The position numbers and the translations under genes are program-made. From assembly GCF_014873145.1 (NCBI RefSeq), contig NZ_JADBEK010000001.1, positions 6,820,001-6,884,000 of the forward strand: 64,000 bases of DNA. Direction: 5' to 3'. This DNA is from Nonomuraea angiospora (GTDB taxonomy: Bacteria > Actinomycetota > Actinomycetes > Streptosporangiales > Streptosporangiaceae). Positions 7,729 through 16,912 of this stretch are shown here, one piece after another (the stretch's first letter is position 1; each line of letters begins with the position of its first letter). Under the pieces are notes generated by a model. That model did no database searches, was not told where the DNA came from, and saw only the letters and a program-made list of their open reading frames with translations.

Positions 7729-8966
7729 TAGCCGATGTAGCCGTCGGGGCGGACGAGGATGACGCCCTCCTGTCCGTCGAGCGGCGGCAGCACCGTGAAC
7801 GGGTACTCCGCCTCCGTGCCGGCCAGCAGCAGGAAGCCGGTGCCGCGCTGCTCGGCGAAGAGCGCCCCGAGCCGTTCGCCGCCACGTTCGCCGACGGACA
7901 GCGGGCTGCCGAGGTAGGCCAGGCCGAGCTGGTTGGTGTCGTCGCCGCGTCTGCTGTCCTGCTCCCGGTACAGGCGGGTGCTGAGGCCCAGCACGTGCTC
8001 TGCTACGGCCATCCGCTCGTCCTCGTACGTGTCCAGCAGCGCCTCGGTGCCGACGGCCAGCTTCCAGCCCAGGTTGTAGGCGTCCTGCACGCCGGTGTTG
8101 AGCCCCTGGCCGCCCGCCGGCGTGTGCACGTGGGCCGCGTCGCCGGCCAGGAACACCCGGCCGACCCGGAACCGGTCGGCCATGCGGATGTTGACGCGGT
8201 ACTCGGACCGCCACAGGATCTCCTCGATCCGCACGTGCGGCGCGTGCTCGGCGACGAGCGCGATCAGGTCGTCGTCCCCGGCGTACGGGGCGACGAGCTG
8301 GAAGACGTCGGTGTCCGGCAGCGGGCAGATCGTGAAGTGGATCTTCTGCTCGGCCGGAGAGCCCCACACGTGCCAGTGCTCGCGGTCCAGGTCGCCGGTC
8401 CTGACGTCGGCCAGCAGCATGCGCTCGCTCTCGAACGTGTCGCCGACGAAGCCGACGCCCAGCCGCTTGCGCACGCCGCTGCGACCGCCGTCCGCGCCCA
8501 CCAGGTACGCGCAGCGGATCCGCTCGCCGCTGCCCAGGGTGGCGGTCACGCCGTCCCCGTCCTGCTCGAAGCCGGTCACCTCGGCGCCGAACTCGACCTC
8601 GTGCCCCAGCTCGGCCAGCCGGTCGCGCAGGATCTGCTCGGTCCGCCACTGCGGCTGCATGATCAGGTTGGGGTACGGCACGCCTTCCGACGGCTCGCGG
8701 ATCTCGTCCATCCGGCCCTCCCAGACCACCTGGTCGCCCTGGTAGCCGCGCAGGCTCGGGTACTCGCGGCCCGTGGCGAGGATCTCGCCGACCACGCCGA
8801 GGTCGTCGAAGACCTCCAGCGTGCGCGGCTGCAGGCCCTTGCCGCGCACGCCCGTGGGCGGCTCAGGCGATTTCTCGACGATGCGGAGGTTGACGCCTCT
8901 GCGGGCCAGCTCGATGGCCAGGGTCAGTCCGGTCGGCCCGGAGCCGACGATCAGCACGTGTGTCAT
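7650..8966 (-). CDS. FAD-dependent aromatic-ring monooxygenase
   Basis: This 438-residue class A flavin hydroxylase has the GxGxxG dinucleotide motif (VLIVGSGPTGLTLAIELA), the DG motif (VGADGGRSGVRKRLG) and the GD motif with the family's usual extension (FLAGDAAHVHTPAGGQGLNT). The sequence resembles the PheA/TfdB and polyketide-tailoring hydroxylases (2-polyprenylphenol-hydroxylase type). The substrate is unassigned. The ATG at 8966 begins MTHVLIVGSG. Its 3' end overlaps the convergent AfsR-like gene by 79 bases in antisense, and both C-termini look natural. An APH-type gene lies 47 bases upstream on the same strand and could be co-transcribed. Confidence 0.93.
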   Translation of the reverse strand: MTHVLIVGSGPTGLTLAIELARRGVNLRIVEKSPEPPTGVRGKGLQPRTLEVFDDLGVVGEILATGREYPSLRGYQGDQVVWEGRMDEIREPSEGVPYPNLIMQPQWRTEQILRDRLAELGHEVEFGAEVTGFEQDGDGVTATLGSGERIRCAYLVGADGGRSGVRKRLGVGFVGDTFESERMLLADVRTGDLDREHWHVWGSPAEQKIHFTICPLPDTDVFQLVAPYAGDDDLIALVAEHAPHVRIEEILWRSEYRVNIRMADRFRVGRVFLAGDAAHVHTPAGGQGLNTGVQDAYNLGWKLAVGTEALLDTYEDERMAVAEHVLGLSTRLYREQDSRRGDDTNQLGLAYLGSPLSVGERGGERLGALFAEQRGTGFLLLAGTEAEYPFTVLPPLDGQEGVILVRPDGYIGYHGDESGLSAYLSGFGIAAPLADATR

Positions 8967-9013
8967 GACACGGACGATGCCTCGACTCACTGCCAGATCT
9001 CTGTCAGCCTCTT

Positions 9014-9952
9014 TCAGGGCCGCAGCTTGTGGAACAGCGCCACGCGGTCGCGGTGGTATTGGAGGTCGTCCTCGTCGTGCCGCACCCCCGCGCGCACCGC
9101 CTTCTGGAAGTAGGCGTACTCCCTGCGGAGCTTGTGCCTGATGAGCTGGGCCAGCGCCTCCTCGTCCAGCTCCGCGGCGGTGCCCCCGGCCTCGTGGTAC
9201 GCGGCCACGAACTCCCGGCTCGGCCCCAGCTCGTCGTCCCCCCATTCGAGCGCGGCGGCGGCCAGCTCCACCTCCGGGGCGCCGACGAAGGTCTCGTCCC
9301 AGTCGAGCACCGCCACGAGCCGGCCGTCCCTGGCGAGGGTGTTGCCGGTGTAGTAGTCGCCGTGGAGGGGGTGGCGCAGCGGGTGGCGGGCGTGGAAGTC
9401 CGCCAGCCAGCGGTCGAGGGCGGGGTCGTCCAGTTCGGGGGCGTCCTGGGGCGGGTCGCCGTACAGGCCGGACTCCTGGAAGGCGGCCACCGGGCGCGGC
9501 GGCGGGCGGAAGGTGGCCAGCGACTCGTGCAGCCTGGCCAGCAGGCGGGCGCCCCCCGCGCGCTGGGCCGGCACGTCTGAGTCCGGCCACTCGCCCTCGA
9601 CGTACGGCCAGCAGGAGATCGGACGGCCCGCCACCATGACGACCGTCGCCCCGTCGGGGGCCGGCACGGGCGCGACGGCCTCCGGGAGCGTGCCGGCGGC
9701 GTGGCGGGCGATCGCGTGACACCACTCCGACTCCGCGGCTGTGCGCCGCATCGGGCCGACGCGGATAACATGGCCGTCAAGCCGGTACGCGGCGGATTCC
9801 TCGCCACCGTGCAATCGTTCATCATTCCCAGTGACATCCCACGTCAGGGCCACGACTGCACGGATTTCAGGAGTAAGCGGGGTATCGGCGTAGATCACTC
9901 CGCAAAGCCTATGCTTCCGGATCCGTCCCTGATGCGCAAAGGTTAGGGTCAC
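9014..9952 (-). CDS. Aminoglycoside phosphotransferase (APH)-family kinase-like protein
   Basis: About 312 residues with the APH/choline-kinase fold. The Brenner-type catalytic loop is LHGDYYTGNTL and the metal-binding segment is VLDWDETFVGAPEVELA; the N-lobe strand AAYRLDGHVIRVG comes earlier. The protein should transfer phosphate from ATP to a small molecule, but the family covers antibiotic resistance, choline, homoserine and macrolide kinases. Resistance should not be assumed. A GTG at 9952 with GAGG upstream is taken as the start; GTG at 9898 is possible. It is divergent from the desaturase with only 25 bases between them, so their promoters overlap. Confidence 0.87.
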   Translation of the reverse strand: MTLTFAHQGRIRKHRLCGVIYADTPLTPEIRAVVALTWDVTGNDERLHGGEESAAYRLDGHVIRVGPMRRTAAESEWCHAIARHAAGTLPEAVAPVPAPDGATVVMVAGRPISCWPYVEGEWPDSDVPAQRAGGARLLARLHESLATFRPPPRPVAAFQESGLYGDPPQDAPELDDPALDRWLADFHARHPLRHPLHGDYYTGNTLARDGRLVAVLDWDETFVGAPEVELAAAALEWGDDELGPSREFVAAYHEAGGTAAELDEEALAQLIRHKLRREYAYFQKAVRAGVRHDEDDLQYHRDRVALFHKLRP

Positions 9953-9977
9953 CTACCTCGCACTTGTAAGGAGACCC

Positions 9978-11015
9978 GTGGCCAGTCCCGGCAAGCTCGA
10001 CACCAGAGGCAGCGATTTCGCCCGACTAGCCCGTCAGATCACGGACGCCGGTCTACTTGACCGGCGCCCCTTTTATTACGCGATCAGGATGACCATCATG
10101 GCCGCCGTCTACCTCGGCGGCTGGGGGCTGTTCATCTGGCTCGGCGACTCGTGGCTGCAGCTTCTCGTGGCGGTCGCGCTGGCGGTCGTCTTCGCGCAGC
10201 TCGGGTTTCTCGCCCACGATCTCGGTCACCGTCAGGTCTTCAGGAAGCGGCGGCCCAGCGACATCGCCGGCCTGATCATCGGCAACCTCGGCATCGGGCT
10301 CGGCTGGGGCTGGTGGACCACCAAGCACAACCGTCACCACGCCAACCCCAACCACGAGGACCACGACCCCGACGTCTCCCCCGCGGTGATCGTCTGGTCG
10401 GAGGACCAGGTCGCCAAGAGCCTCGGCCTACCGCGATTTGTCGCGAAATATCAGGCCTATTGGTTCTTCCCGCTGCTGACGCTCGAAGCCTGGCACCTGC
10501 ACATCGCCAGCGTGAAGGCCCTGTTCAAGCCGGAGGCCAAGCGGCGCGGGCCGGAGCTGACGATGCTCATCACGCACTTCGTGCTCTACTTCGGCCTGGT
10601 CTTCACGATCCTGCCGGTCGGCAAGGCGCTGCTGTTCCTGATCGTGCACCAGGGGTTGTTCGGGATCTACCTCGGGAGCACGTTCGCACCCAACCACAAG
10701 GGCATGCCCATCCTGACCGCGGAGGACAAGCTGGACTTCCTCCGCAAGCAGGTGCTGACCTCCCGCAACGTACGGGGCGGCCTGTTCACCGACGTGGCGC
10801 TCGGCCAGCTCAACTACCAGATCGAGCATCATCTCTTCCCCAACATGCCGGCCCCCAACCTGCGCAGGGCGCAGCCGATCGTCGAGCGCTACTGCGCGGA
10901 GATCGGCGTCGACTACCTCCAGACCGGGCTGATCGAGTCGTACGGGCAGGCCCTACGCCACCTGCACGAGGTCGGCGCCGCGCTCAGGCGCCCCCTTCCG
11001 ATTCAAGGCGCCTGA
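9978..11015 (+). CDS. Membrane fatty-acid (acyl-CoA/acyl-lipid) desaturase
   Basis: This 345-residue membrane protein carries the three histidine boxes of diiron desaturases: HDLGH near residue 88, HNRHH near residue 118 and QIEHH near residue 284. The variant Q in the last box is typical of front-end/linoleoyl-CoA desaturase-like bacterial enzymes. Four or more hydrophobic helices are seen (for example AVYLGGWGLFIWLG and LLFLIVHQGLFGIYLG). It should introduce a double bond into acyl chains at the membrane using oxygen and electrons from ferredoxin or a reductase. The GTG start (9978) follows AAGGAG. Its last 32 bases overlap the convergent coiled-coil gene. Confidence 0.94.
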   Translation: MASPGKLDTRGSDFARLARQITDAGLLDRRPFYYAIRMTIMAAVYLGGWGLFIWLGDSWLQLLVAVALAVVFAQLGFLAHDLGHRQVFRKRRPSDIAGLIIGNLGIGLGWGWWTTKHNRHHANPNHEDHDPDVSPAVIVWSEDQVAKSLGLPRFVAKYQAYWFFPLLTLEAWHLHIASVKALFKPEAKRRGPELTMLITHFVLYFGLVFTILPVGKALLFLIVHQGLFGIYLGSTFAPNHKGMPILTAEDKLDFLRKQVLTSRNVRGGLFTDVALGQLNYQIEHHLFPNMPAPNLRRAQPIVERYCAEIGVDYLQTGLIESYGQALRHLHEVGAALRRPLPIQGA

Positions 11016-11205
11016 GCAGCGAGTCGCGGCGGCCCTCGAGCTGAGCGATCAGCTCCTCCTGCTCGTCCGCCTGGCTGATCATGGCCGAGATCTCCACCTG
11101 GTCGGTCGCGCCCATGTCGCGGGTCTGGTTGCGGAGGTCCTGGTTCTCGGCTTTCAACCGGGCCAGGTCCTCTTCGACCTGCCGAAGGTCGTCCTTTGTG
11201 CTCAT
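10984..11205 (-). CDS. Small coiled-coil protein, function unknown
   Basis: This 73-residue, highly charged protein runs MSTKDDLRQVEEDLARLKAE and continues with heptad-like spacing (LRNQTRDM, LIAQLEGRRDSLLRRLE). It is predicted to be almost entirely a coiled coil, with no signal or membrane segment. It diverges from the sensor-kinase gene and overlaps the desaturase by 32 bases. A structural or adaptor role is possible, but I do not recognise the family. Strand bias and codon usage favour a real gene. Confidence 0.65.
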   Translation of the reverse strand: MSTKDDLRQVEEDLARLKAENQDLRNQTRDMGATDQVEISAMISQADEQEELIAQLEGRRDSLLRRLESEGGA

Positions 11206-11256
11206 TTACGTGCTCTACCCAGATGCGCCCCGGCGATTACCCCCCAGAATGGAAGC

Positions 11257-12384
11257 ATGCGCAAGCCGTCGACCAGCATGATCGTGTCACTCGTCGTGAT
11301 CGCGGGCCTGCTGGTCGGCATGGCCATCACCTACGCGACCAAGGGCCAGGTGCAGCTCAACGCCCTCGACGTGGTGCTGCCGGTCGTCGCCTGCGTCGGG
11401 CTGCTGCTGCGGGAGCGCTATCCCGTCGGGGCGCTGATCCTGGTGATGCTCTCCGTCGCCGCCTACTACCGGTACGCGGGTCTCGACGGGCCGATCGTCA
11501 TCCTGCCGTTCGTCAACCTCTACACCGCGGCCGAGAAGGGCCACCTCACCGCGGCCATCGCCGTCGGGATGACCGCGCTGCTGGGCATGGGTATCGGCGA
11601 GACCGGCGGCGTCCGGCATGTCGAGAACAGCCTGTTCATCATGATCGCCGGCTGGGACGTGGCGGCGATCGCGTTCGGCAGCGTCACCCGCAGCCGCCGC
11701 CTCTACCTCCAGGCGGTCGAGCAGCGCGCGCTCGAAGCCGAGCACAGCAAGGAGGAGGAGGCCCGGCGGCGGGCGAGCGAGGAGCGGCTGCGCATCGCGC
11801 GCGAGCTGCACGACGTGCTCGGGCACAACGTCTCCATGATCAACGTGCAGGCCGCGGCAGCGCTGCACGGGCTCAGGAAGCGGCCGGAGGACGCCGAGAC
11901 GGCGCTGCGGACGATCAAGGACACCAGCAAGGAGACGCTGCGCGAGCTGCGGACCACGCTGGGCGTGCTGCGCCAGGTGGACGAGGACGCGCCGACCGCG
12001 CCGGCCGACAGCCTCGCCCGGGTGGACGCGCTGGTCGCGGCGTCGGGGCTGGAGGTGCGCACGGAGGTGTCGGGGCCGCTCGACGCCGTGCCGACCGAGG
12101 TGGACCTGGCCGCCGCCCGCATCGTGAGAGAGGCGCTGACCAATGTCTCCCGCCATTCCGGTGCGAAGCAGGCCACCCTCACCATCAACAACACATCCGG
12201 AAATATCATGATTCGCGTGGAAGATGATGGGCCGGGCGCCGCGTACGACGGGGGCAGCGGCTTCGGCCTGCAGGGCATGCGCGAGCGCACCATCGCGCTC
12301 GGCGGCACCCTGGAGGCGGGCCCGCGCCCCGAGGGCGGCTTCCGCGTCGTAGCCCGGCTGCCGCTCGGGAACGGGGCTCGGTGA
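11257..12384 (+). CDS. NarL-system sensor histidine kinase (HisKA_3 type)
   Basis: This 375-residue kinase has about five to six N-terminal membrane helices (residues 8-150) with no large extracellular sensor. A coiled linker follows (EEEARRRASEERLRIAR), then the HisKA_3 phosphoacceptor RELHDVLGHNVSMI with the histidine in ELHD, and a HATPase domain (REALTNVSRHSGA, VEDDGPG, GFGLQGMRER). It belongs to the DesK/NarX-like class that signals to NarL-type regulators, and its stop overlaps the next gene as GTGA. The stimulus is unknown. The downstream cytochrome bd genes suggest a respiratory or membrane-state signal (inference). Confidence 0.94.
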   Translation: MRKPSTSMIVSLVVIAGLLVGMAITYATKGQVQLNALDVVLPVVACVGLLLRERYPVGALILVMLSVAAYYRYAGLDGPIVILPFVNLYTAAEKGHLTAAIAVGMTALLGMGIGETGGVRHVENSLFIMIAGWDVAAIAFGSVTRSRRLYLQAVEQRALEAEHSKEEEARRRASEERLRIARELHDVLGHNVSMINVQAAAALHGLRKRPEDAETALRTIKDTSKETLRELRTTLGVLRQVDEDAPTAPADSLARVDALVAASGLEVRTEVSGPLDAVPTEVDLAAARIVREALTNVSRHSGAKQATLTINNTSGNIMIRVEDDGPGAAYDGGSGFGLQGMRERTIALGGTLEAGPRPEGGFRVVARLPLGNGAR

Positions 12385-13049
12385 TCCGCCTACTGCTCGC
12401 CGACGACCAGACCCTGGTACGCGCCGGCTTCCGGTCCATACTCAGCGACGAGGACGACTTCGAGGTCGTCGCCGAGGCCGCCAACGGCGCGGCGGCCGTG
12501 GCCGGAGCGCGCGAGCACCGCCCCGACGTGGTGCTCATGGACATCCGCATGCCGGAGCTCGACGGCCTGGAGGCCACCCGCCAGATCTCCGGCGACCCGC
12601 GGCTCCAGAACGTCAAGGTGATCATTCTGACCACGTTCGACCTGGACGACTACGTCTACGGCGCGCTGCGCGCCGGCGCGAGCGGCTTCCTGGTCAAGGA
12701 CACCGAGCCGGCCGAGCTGATCCACGCCGTCAGGGTCGTGGCCCGGGGCGACGCGTTGATCGCGCCGTCGATCACGCGGCGGCTGATCGCCGAGTTCGCC
12801 GGCCGGGTCAAGCGCCCCGATCCCGGCCCCGAGCTCAACGCGCTCACCGAACGCGAGCGCGAGGTCATGGCGCTGGTCGCCGCCGGCCTGTCGAACGACG
12901 AGATCGCGGCCCGGCTCGTACTCAGCCCCGCCACGGCGAAGACGCACGTCAGCCGCATCATGACCAAGCTGTCGGTACGCGACAGGGCGCAGCTCGTGAT
13001 CATCGCGTACGAGGCCGGCATGATCGTCCCGGGCTGGGTTACTCCCTGA
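12381..13049 (+). CDS. NarL/LuxR-type response regulator
   Basis: This 222-residue regulator has a receiver domain with the acidic pocket (LLADDQTLVRAG), the phosphoacceptor aspartate in VVLMDIRMPELDG and the conserved lysine in FLVKDTEPAEL. A C-terminal LuxR helix-turn-helix follows (LTEREREVMALVAAGLSNDEI, then AKTHVSRIMTKL). The GTG start overlaps the kinase stop, so the pair is translationally coupled and almost certainly cognate. The intact cytochrome bd genes begin 97 bases downstream, a natural candidate target, but no recognisable binding site was found there. Confidence 0.95.
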   Translation: MIRLLLADDQTLVRAGFRSILSDEDDFEVVAEAANGAAAVAGAREHRPDVVLMDIRMPELDGLEATRQISGDPRLQNVKVIILTTFDLDDYVYGALRAGASGFLVKDTEPAELIHAVRVVARGDALIAPSITRRLIAEFAGRVKRPDPGPELNALTEREREVMALVAAGLSNDEIAARLVLSPATAKTHVSRIMTKLSVRDRAQLVIIAYEAGMIVPGWVTP

Positions 13050-13146
13050 GTCGTAGCCCGGGAGCCTTCGTGCGACCCGGGATGTACGCCAGGTTGCCGC
13101 CCGGGCATGACGCGGCGGGCGCAGCCGTACCGGGACGCTCTGGGGC

Positions 13147-14385
13147 ATGGACACCGTGGACCTGGCCCGCCTGCAGTTCGCCCTCACGGCGGGGGCGCAC
13201 TTCCTGTTCGTGGCGCTGACGCTCGGCCTGGCGACGCTGGTCGCCGTCATCCAGACCAGGGCCACCTTCAGCGGCGACCCCGTACACCTGCGGATGACGC
13301 GGTTCTGGGGCCAGCTCTACATCATCAACTACGCGATGGGCATCGTCACGGGGCTGGTCATGGAGTTCCAGCTCGGGCTGTCGTGGAGCGGGCTCACGGA
13401 GTACGCGGGCAACGTCTTCGGGTCGGCGCTGGCCATCGAGACGCTGGTGGCGTTCTTCATCGAGTCCACGTTCCTGGGCCTGTGGATCTTCGGCTGGGAC
13501 AAGCTGAACCGGTGGGCCCACCTGACGCTGATCTGGGTCGTGACGCTGACCGCGTACGCGTCGGCGTTCTGGATCATGGTCGCGAACGGCTTCCTGCAGC
13601 ACCCGGCCGGCCACGTGCTGGACGGCGGCGTGCTGCGGCTGGTGGACCTGGGGGCCATGGTGGGCAACCCGGCCGCGCTGATCGCGTTCGGGCACGTGAT
13701 GGGCGGGGCGATGATCACCGGCGGGTTCTTCCTGGCCGGGGTGAGCGCCTACCACCTGCGTAGGCGCACCGCCGAGCAGGACTTCTTCCGCAAGTCGCTG
13801 CGCATCGGGATCGGCGTGGCGCTGCCCGCGCTGTTCTTCACCGTGACCTTCGGCGGGATCTCGTTCCAGACCCTGCAGCCGACCAAGACGGCGGCGTGGA
13901 CGGGCGATCCGGGCCGGCTGGCCGAGGCGCAGGCCCAGATGGTGGCGGCGCACGGCCCCGGCGACTACCTGCCGCCCGCAGGCCCCGTGCTGGTGGCGGG
14001 CATCACGATGATGACGCTCTGGCTGGTGATGACCGTGGTCGCGGCGCTGAGCTTCCTGCTGATGCTCATCCGGCCCGCCGTACGCGGGTTCAGGCTGTGG
14101 CACTGGCTGCTGACCCTGATGATCCCGGTCCCGTTCGTGACCATGCTGGCCGGCTGGGTCTTCCGGGAGCTGGGGCGCCAGCCGTGGGCCGTGTTCGGGC
14201 TGCTGAGGACGGCCGACGCGATGTCACCGGTGACCGCGGCCCAGATGCGCTTCTCGATCATCGCCTTCGCCTCGGTGTTCGCGGTGCTGATCGCGATCAA
14301 CTACTGGCTGCTGGCCAGGCAGGCCCGCCGCGGGCCCGGCGCGGAGTCGCTCGGCGCCCCCGCCACCCCCGCACTGACCTTCTGA
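13147..14385 (+). CDS. cydA: Cytochrome bd ubiquinol/menaquinol oxidase subunit I
   Basis: This 412-residue membrane protein has the CydA landmarks: the N-terminal heme-ligand helix RLQFALTAGAHFLFV, the helix containing FGHVMGGAMITGGFF with its histidine, and the signature GRQPWAVFGLLRT near residue 340. It is shorter than most CydA proteins (about 440-520 residues), with a very short quinol-binding Q-loop region after TLQPTKTAAW. With CydB it would reduce oxygen to water at low oxygen tension. The ATG at 13147 starts MDTVDLARLQFAL, as in the family. cydB follows after nine bases. The cydDC assembly genes are not in the window. Confidence 0.95.
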   Translation: MDTVDLARLQFALTAGAHFLFVALTLGLATLVAVIQTRATFSGDPVHLRMTRFWGQLYIINYAMGIVTGLVMEFQLGLSWSGLTEYAGNVFGSALAIETLVAFFIESTFLGLWIFGWDKLNRWAHLTLIWVVTLTAYASAFWIMVANGFLQHPAGHVLDGGVLRLVDLGAMVGNPAALIAFGHVMGGAMITGGFFLAGVSAYHLRRRTAEQDFFRKSLRIGIGVALPALFFTVTFGGISFQTLQPTKTAAWTGDPGRLAEAQAQMVAAHGPGDYLPPAGPVLVAGITMMTLWLVMTVVAALSFLLMLIRPAVRGFRLWHWLLTLMIPVPFVTMLAGWVFRELGRQPWAVFGLLRTADAMSPVTAAQMRFSIIAFASVFAVLIAINYWLLARQARRGPGAESLGAPATPALTF

Positions 14386-14394
14386 GGAGCCGTC

Positions 14395-15132
14395 ATGGAG
14401 ATCTTCGTCTTGGCCTTCTTCGCGCTCGGCTACCTCGTGCTGGCCGGGGCCGACATCGGGGTCGGCATGGTGCTGCCGTACCTGGGCAGGACGGCGGCCG
14501 AGCGCCGCGAGGTGATCGCCGCCATCGCGCCGTTCTTCCTGGGGAACGAGGTGTGGCTGGTCGCCACGGCGGGGGTGCTGGCCGGGCTGTTCCCCGAGCT
14601 GGAGGGTGAGTTGCTGAGCGGCAACTACACGGTCGTCGTGACGCTGGTCCTGTCGTGGGTCGTGCGTGACATGGGGCTGTGGCTGCGGGGGCGGCTGCCG
14701 GGGCCGGGTTGGCAGACGTTCTGGGACGGGGCGATCGTGGCCGGGAGCTGGGGGCTGGCGCTGAGCTGGGGGGCGCTGCTGTGCCACGTGCTGGTCGGCC
14801 TGCCGCCCGCCCTAGTGGTGGGGGCACTGGTGGTGGCCGCGGTGTTCGCCACGCACGGGCTGGCGTTCGCGGCCCTGCGGCTGCGCGGGACGCTGCGGGA
14901 GCGGGCGGCCGTGCTGTCGGGCGGGTCGGGCGAGGGCCGCACCTACCTGCTGACGGCCGCCGCGCTGACGGCGGTGGGGGTGCTGGCCGGGCTCCGGCTG
15001 CCGCTGGAGCCCGGCACCTCCGGCCCCGTGCTGGTGCCGGTGATCCTGACACTCATCCCGCTGCTGGTGGCCGCCCAGGGCTGGGTGTGGTGGACGTTCA
15101 GGCATCGGGTCACGGGGCCGTCCTACCTGTGA
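14395..15132 (+). CDS. cydB: Cytochrome bd oxidase subunit II, compact form
   Basis: This 245-residue membrane protein keeps the CydB start (LAFFALGYLVLAGADIGVG) and the FLGNEVWLVATAGV segment. Seven hydrophobic helices can be counted. Usual CydB proteins are about 330-380 residues, so this is a markedly shortened form, although nothing in the DNA suggests a frameshift. The ribosome binding site GAGGAG lies just after the cydA stop, giving a two-gene operon. The gene ends eight bases from the convergent nucleotidase gene. Whether the short form binds its partner normally is not known from sequence. Confidence 0.88.
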   Translation: MEIFVLAFFALGYLVLAGADIGVGMVLPYLGRTAAERREVIAAIAPFFLGNEVWLVATAGVLAGLFPELEGELLSGNYTVVVTLVLSWVVRDMGLWLRGRLPGPGWQTFWDGAIVAGSWGLALSWGALLCHVLVGLPPALVVGALVVAAVFATHGLAFAALRLRGTLRERAAVLSGGSGEGRTYLLTAAALTAVGVLAGLRLPLEPGTSGPVLVPVILTLIPLLVAAQGWVWWTFRHRVTGPSYL

Positions 15133-15139
15133 CGGCCGG

Positions 15140-16888
15140 TCAGAAGACGGGAACGCCGTCCCTGGTCAGCTTCCAGTTCTGGACGGCGAACCCGCTCGGG
15201 TCGATGGTGCCCTTCGCGGTGGCGTACTCGATCAGCGCCTGCCGGATCTCCACCTGGGCGTTGTAGAGCACCGGCGCGCCGGTGACGTGCGGGAAGCCGC
15301 CGCCGCCCGACTGACGGTAGTTGTTGATCGCGACCACGAACTCCTTGCCGGCCGGGACCGGGGCGCCGTCGTAGGACAGGTTGGCGATCCGCTGGCCCAC
15401 CGGCTTGGAGATGTCGATGTCGTACGACACCCCGGAGAGCTGGTCGTAGTTGTAGTCGGGGGTGTTGCCGGCGTTCGTCAGCTTGGTCACGTCCACCGGG
15501 TCGCCGGGAGCGAGCTGGTTGAAGTACTTGGCGGAGTACTCCAGGTAGTCCTTGATCTGCGCGCCGGTCAGCTTGACCGCGAGCAGCGTGTTGTCGTAGA
15601 CGTACAGGCCGGCCACGTCCCTGACCCGGATGTCGCCGGCGGGGAAGACGGCGGTGCGGCTGAACGGCGCCGCGATCGACAGCACCGGCAGCGTGTTGCC
15701 CGGCAGGGCCCGCTTGACCGTCTCCACCTGCACGTGCTGGATGTAGTCGAGGATCGGCGAGTCCTTGTACGGCGACTCCGCGGCCGACAGCGCCTGCGCC
15801 GACTTGGCCACGACCTTGTTCACGTAGCCCACGGTCGTGTCGTGCTGCGGCTTGAGCAACTCGACGATCTTGGGGTCCTCCTGAACCGTGTTGGTGTTGA
15901 TCGTGGTGGCGGACTTGCCGGTGACCACCCACCGGCCGTGCTGCTTGGCGAGCTGGAAGTCCAGCCTCGACAGGCGCTGGCCCCACCTGCCCGGCTCGGT
16001 CAGCAGCACCTGCCGGCCGGTGACCTTGTTCGTCACGAACCGCTGCGGCACGTCGTTGTGCGCGTGCCCGAACAGCACCGCGTCGATGCCCGGCACCTGC
16101 TCGGCCACCATCGCGGAGGCGTTCTCGACCGGCAGGTCACCGCCGTAGGACGACAGGCCGTTGTCGCCCGCGTGCGCGGTCACCACGACCACGTCCGCGC
16201 CCAGCCCGCGGATGACCGGCACCCACTTCCTGGCCGACTCGACCAGGTCGGTGAAGCGGAGCTTGCCCTCGACGTTCGCCTTGTCCCAGATGGCCACGCC
16301 GGGGTTGGTCAGCCCGAGCACGCCGACCTTGACCGGCTTGTCGCCCTTGACCTTCATGGTCTTGATCACGAACGGCTTGTACGCGGGCAACCCTGACTTG
16401 TCGTAGACCGCGTTCGCGCCGAGCACCGGTGCCCGCATCTGCTTGATCCAGGTGGCCAGCAGCGGCAGACCGTAGTTGAACTCGTGGTTGCCCAGCGTCA
16501 CGGCGTCGTACCCGATGGCGTTCATGGCCTTGGCCATCGGGTGGATCTGGCCGGTCTGGGTGATCGGCTCGACCTTGGCGTAGTAGTACGCCAGAGGGGT
16601 GCCCTGGATGGTGTCACCCGAGTCGAACAGCAGCGTGCGGTCCGCCCCGCGCTCGGCCCTGATCTGGTTGACCAGCGAGGAGACCTTGGCCAGGCCGACG
16701 CTGTTGCCCGCGCTGTCGGCGTACGTGGCGTCCTTGAAGTAGTCCCAGTTGACGGCGTTGCTGTGGAGGTCGGACGTGCCCATGACCGTGACGGTCACCG
16801 AGGCGGCGCCGGCTTGCGCGGGGGGCGCCACCAGGACCAGCGCGCACAACGCGGCGGCCCCGGTGAGGGCGAGATTCTTGGTCTGCAT
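15140..16888 (-). CDS. Secreted 5'-nucleotidase / 2',3'-cyclic nucleotide phosphodiesterase family enzyme
   Basis: This 582-residue protein has a signal peptide (LALTGAAALCALVLVAPPAQA). The calcineurin-like metallophosphatase domain carries the ligands TSDLHSN, DSGDTIQG, GNHEFNYG, TAHAGDNG and GHAHND. The C-terminal 5'-nucleotidase domain recognises nucleotide (YDNTLLAVKLTGAQ, INNYRQSGGGG). The whole resembles CpdB, which hydrolyses 2',3'-cyclic nucleotides and 3'-nucleotides outside the cytoplasm to supply phosphate and nucleosides. No LPXTG or C-terminal membrane anchor is visible, so it is probably released. It is the first gene of a leftward run only by position; the next gene upstream is 24 bases away and may be co-transcribed. 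Confidence 0.93.
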   Translation of the reverse strand: MQTKNLALTGAAALCALVLVAPPAQAGAASVTVTVMGTSDLHSNAVNWDYFKDATYADSAGNSVGLAKVSSLVNQIRAERGADRTLLFDSGDTIQGTPLAYYYAKVEPITQTGQIHPMAKAMNAIGYDAVTLGNHEFNYGLPLLATWIKQMRAPVLGANAVYDKSGLPAYKPFVIKTMKVKGDKPVKVGVLGLTNPGVAIWDKANVEGKLRFTDLVESARKWVPVIRGLGADVVVVTAHAGDNGLSSYGGDLPVENASAMVAEQVPGIDAVLFGHAHNDVPQRFVTNKVTGRQVLLTEPGRWGQRLSRLDFQLAKQHGRWVVTGKSATTINTNTVQEDPKIVELLKPQHDTTVGYVNKVVAKSAQALSAAESPYKDSPILDYIQHVQVETVKRALPGNTLPVLSIAAPFSRTAVFPAGDIRVRDVAGLYVYDNTLLAVKLTGAQIKDYLEYSAKYFNQLAPGDPVDVTKLTNAGNTPDYNYDQLSGVSYDIDISKPVGQRIANLSYDGAPVPAGKEFVVAINNYRQSGGGGFPHVTGAPVLYNAQVEIRQALIEYATAKGTIDPSGFAVQNWKLTRDGVPVF

Positions 16889-16912
16889 GAGCCTGGAGCG
16901 TAACCAGGACCG

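Noticed and set aside
5739..9113. Very long open frame on the plus strand
   Set aside because: It lies antisense to the second flavoprotein and out of frame in the AfsR-like gene; the translation is Arg/Pro/Gly-rich without any domain. High-GC DNA commonly gives such frames.
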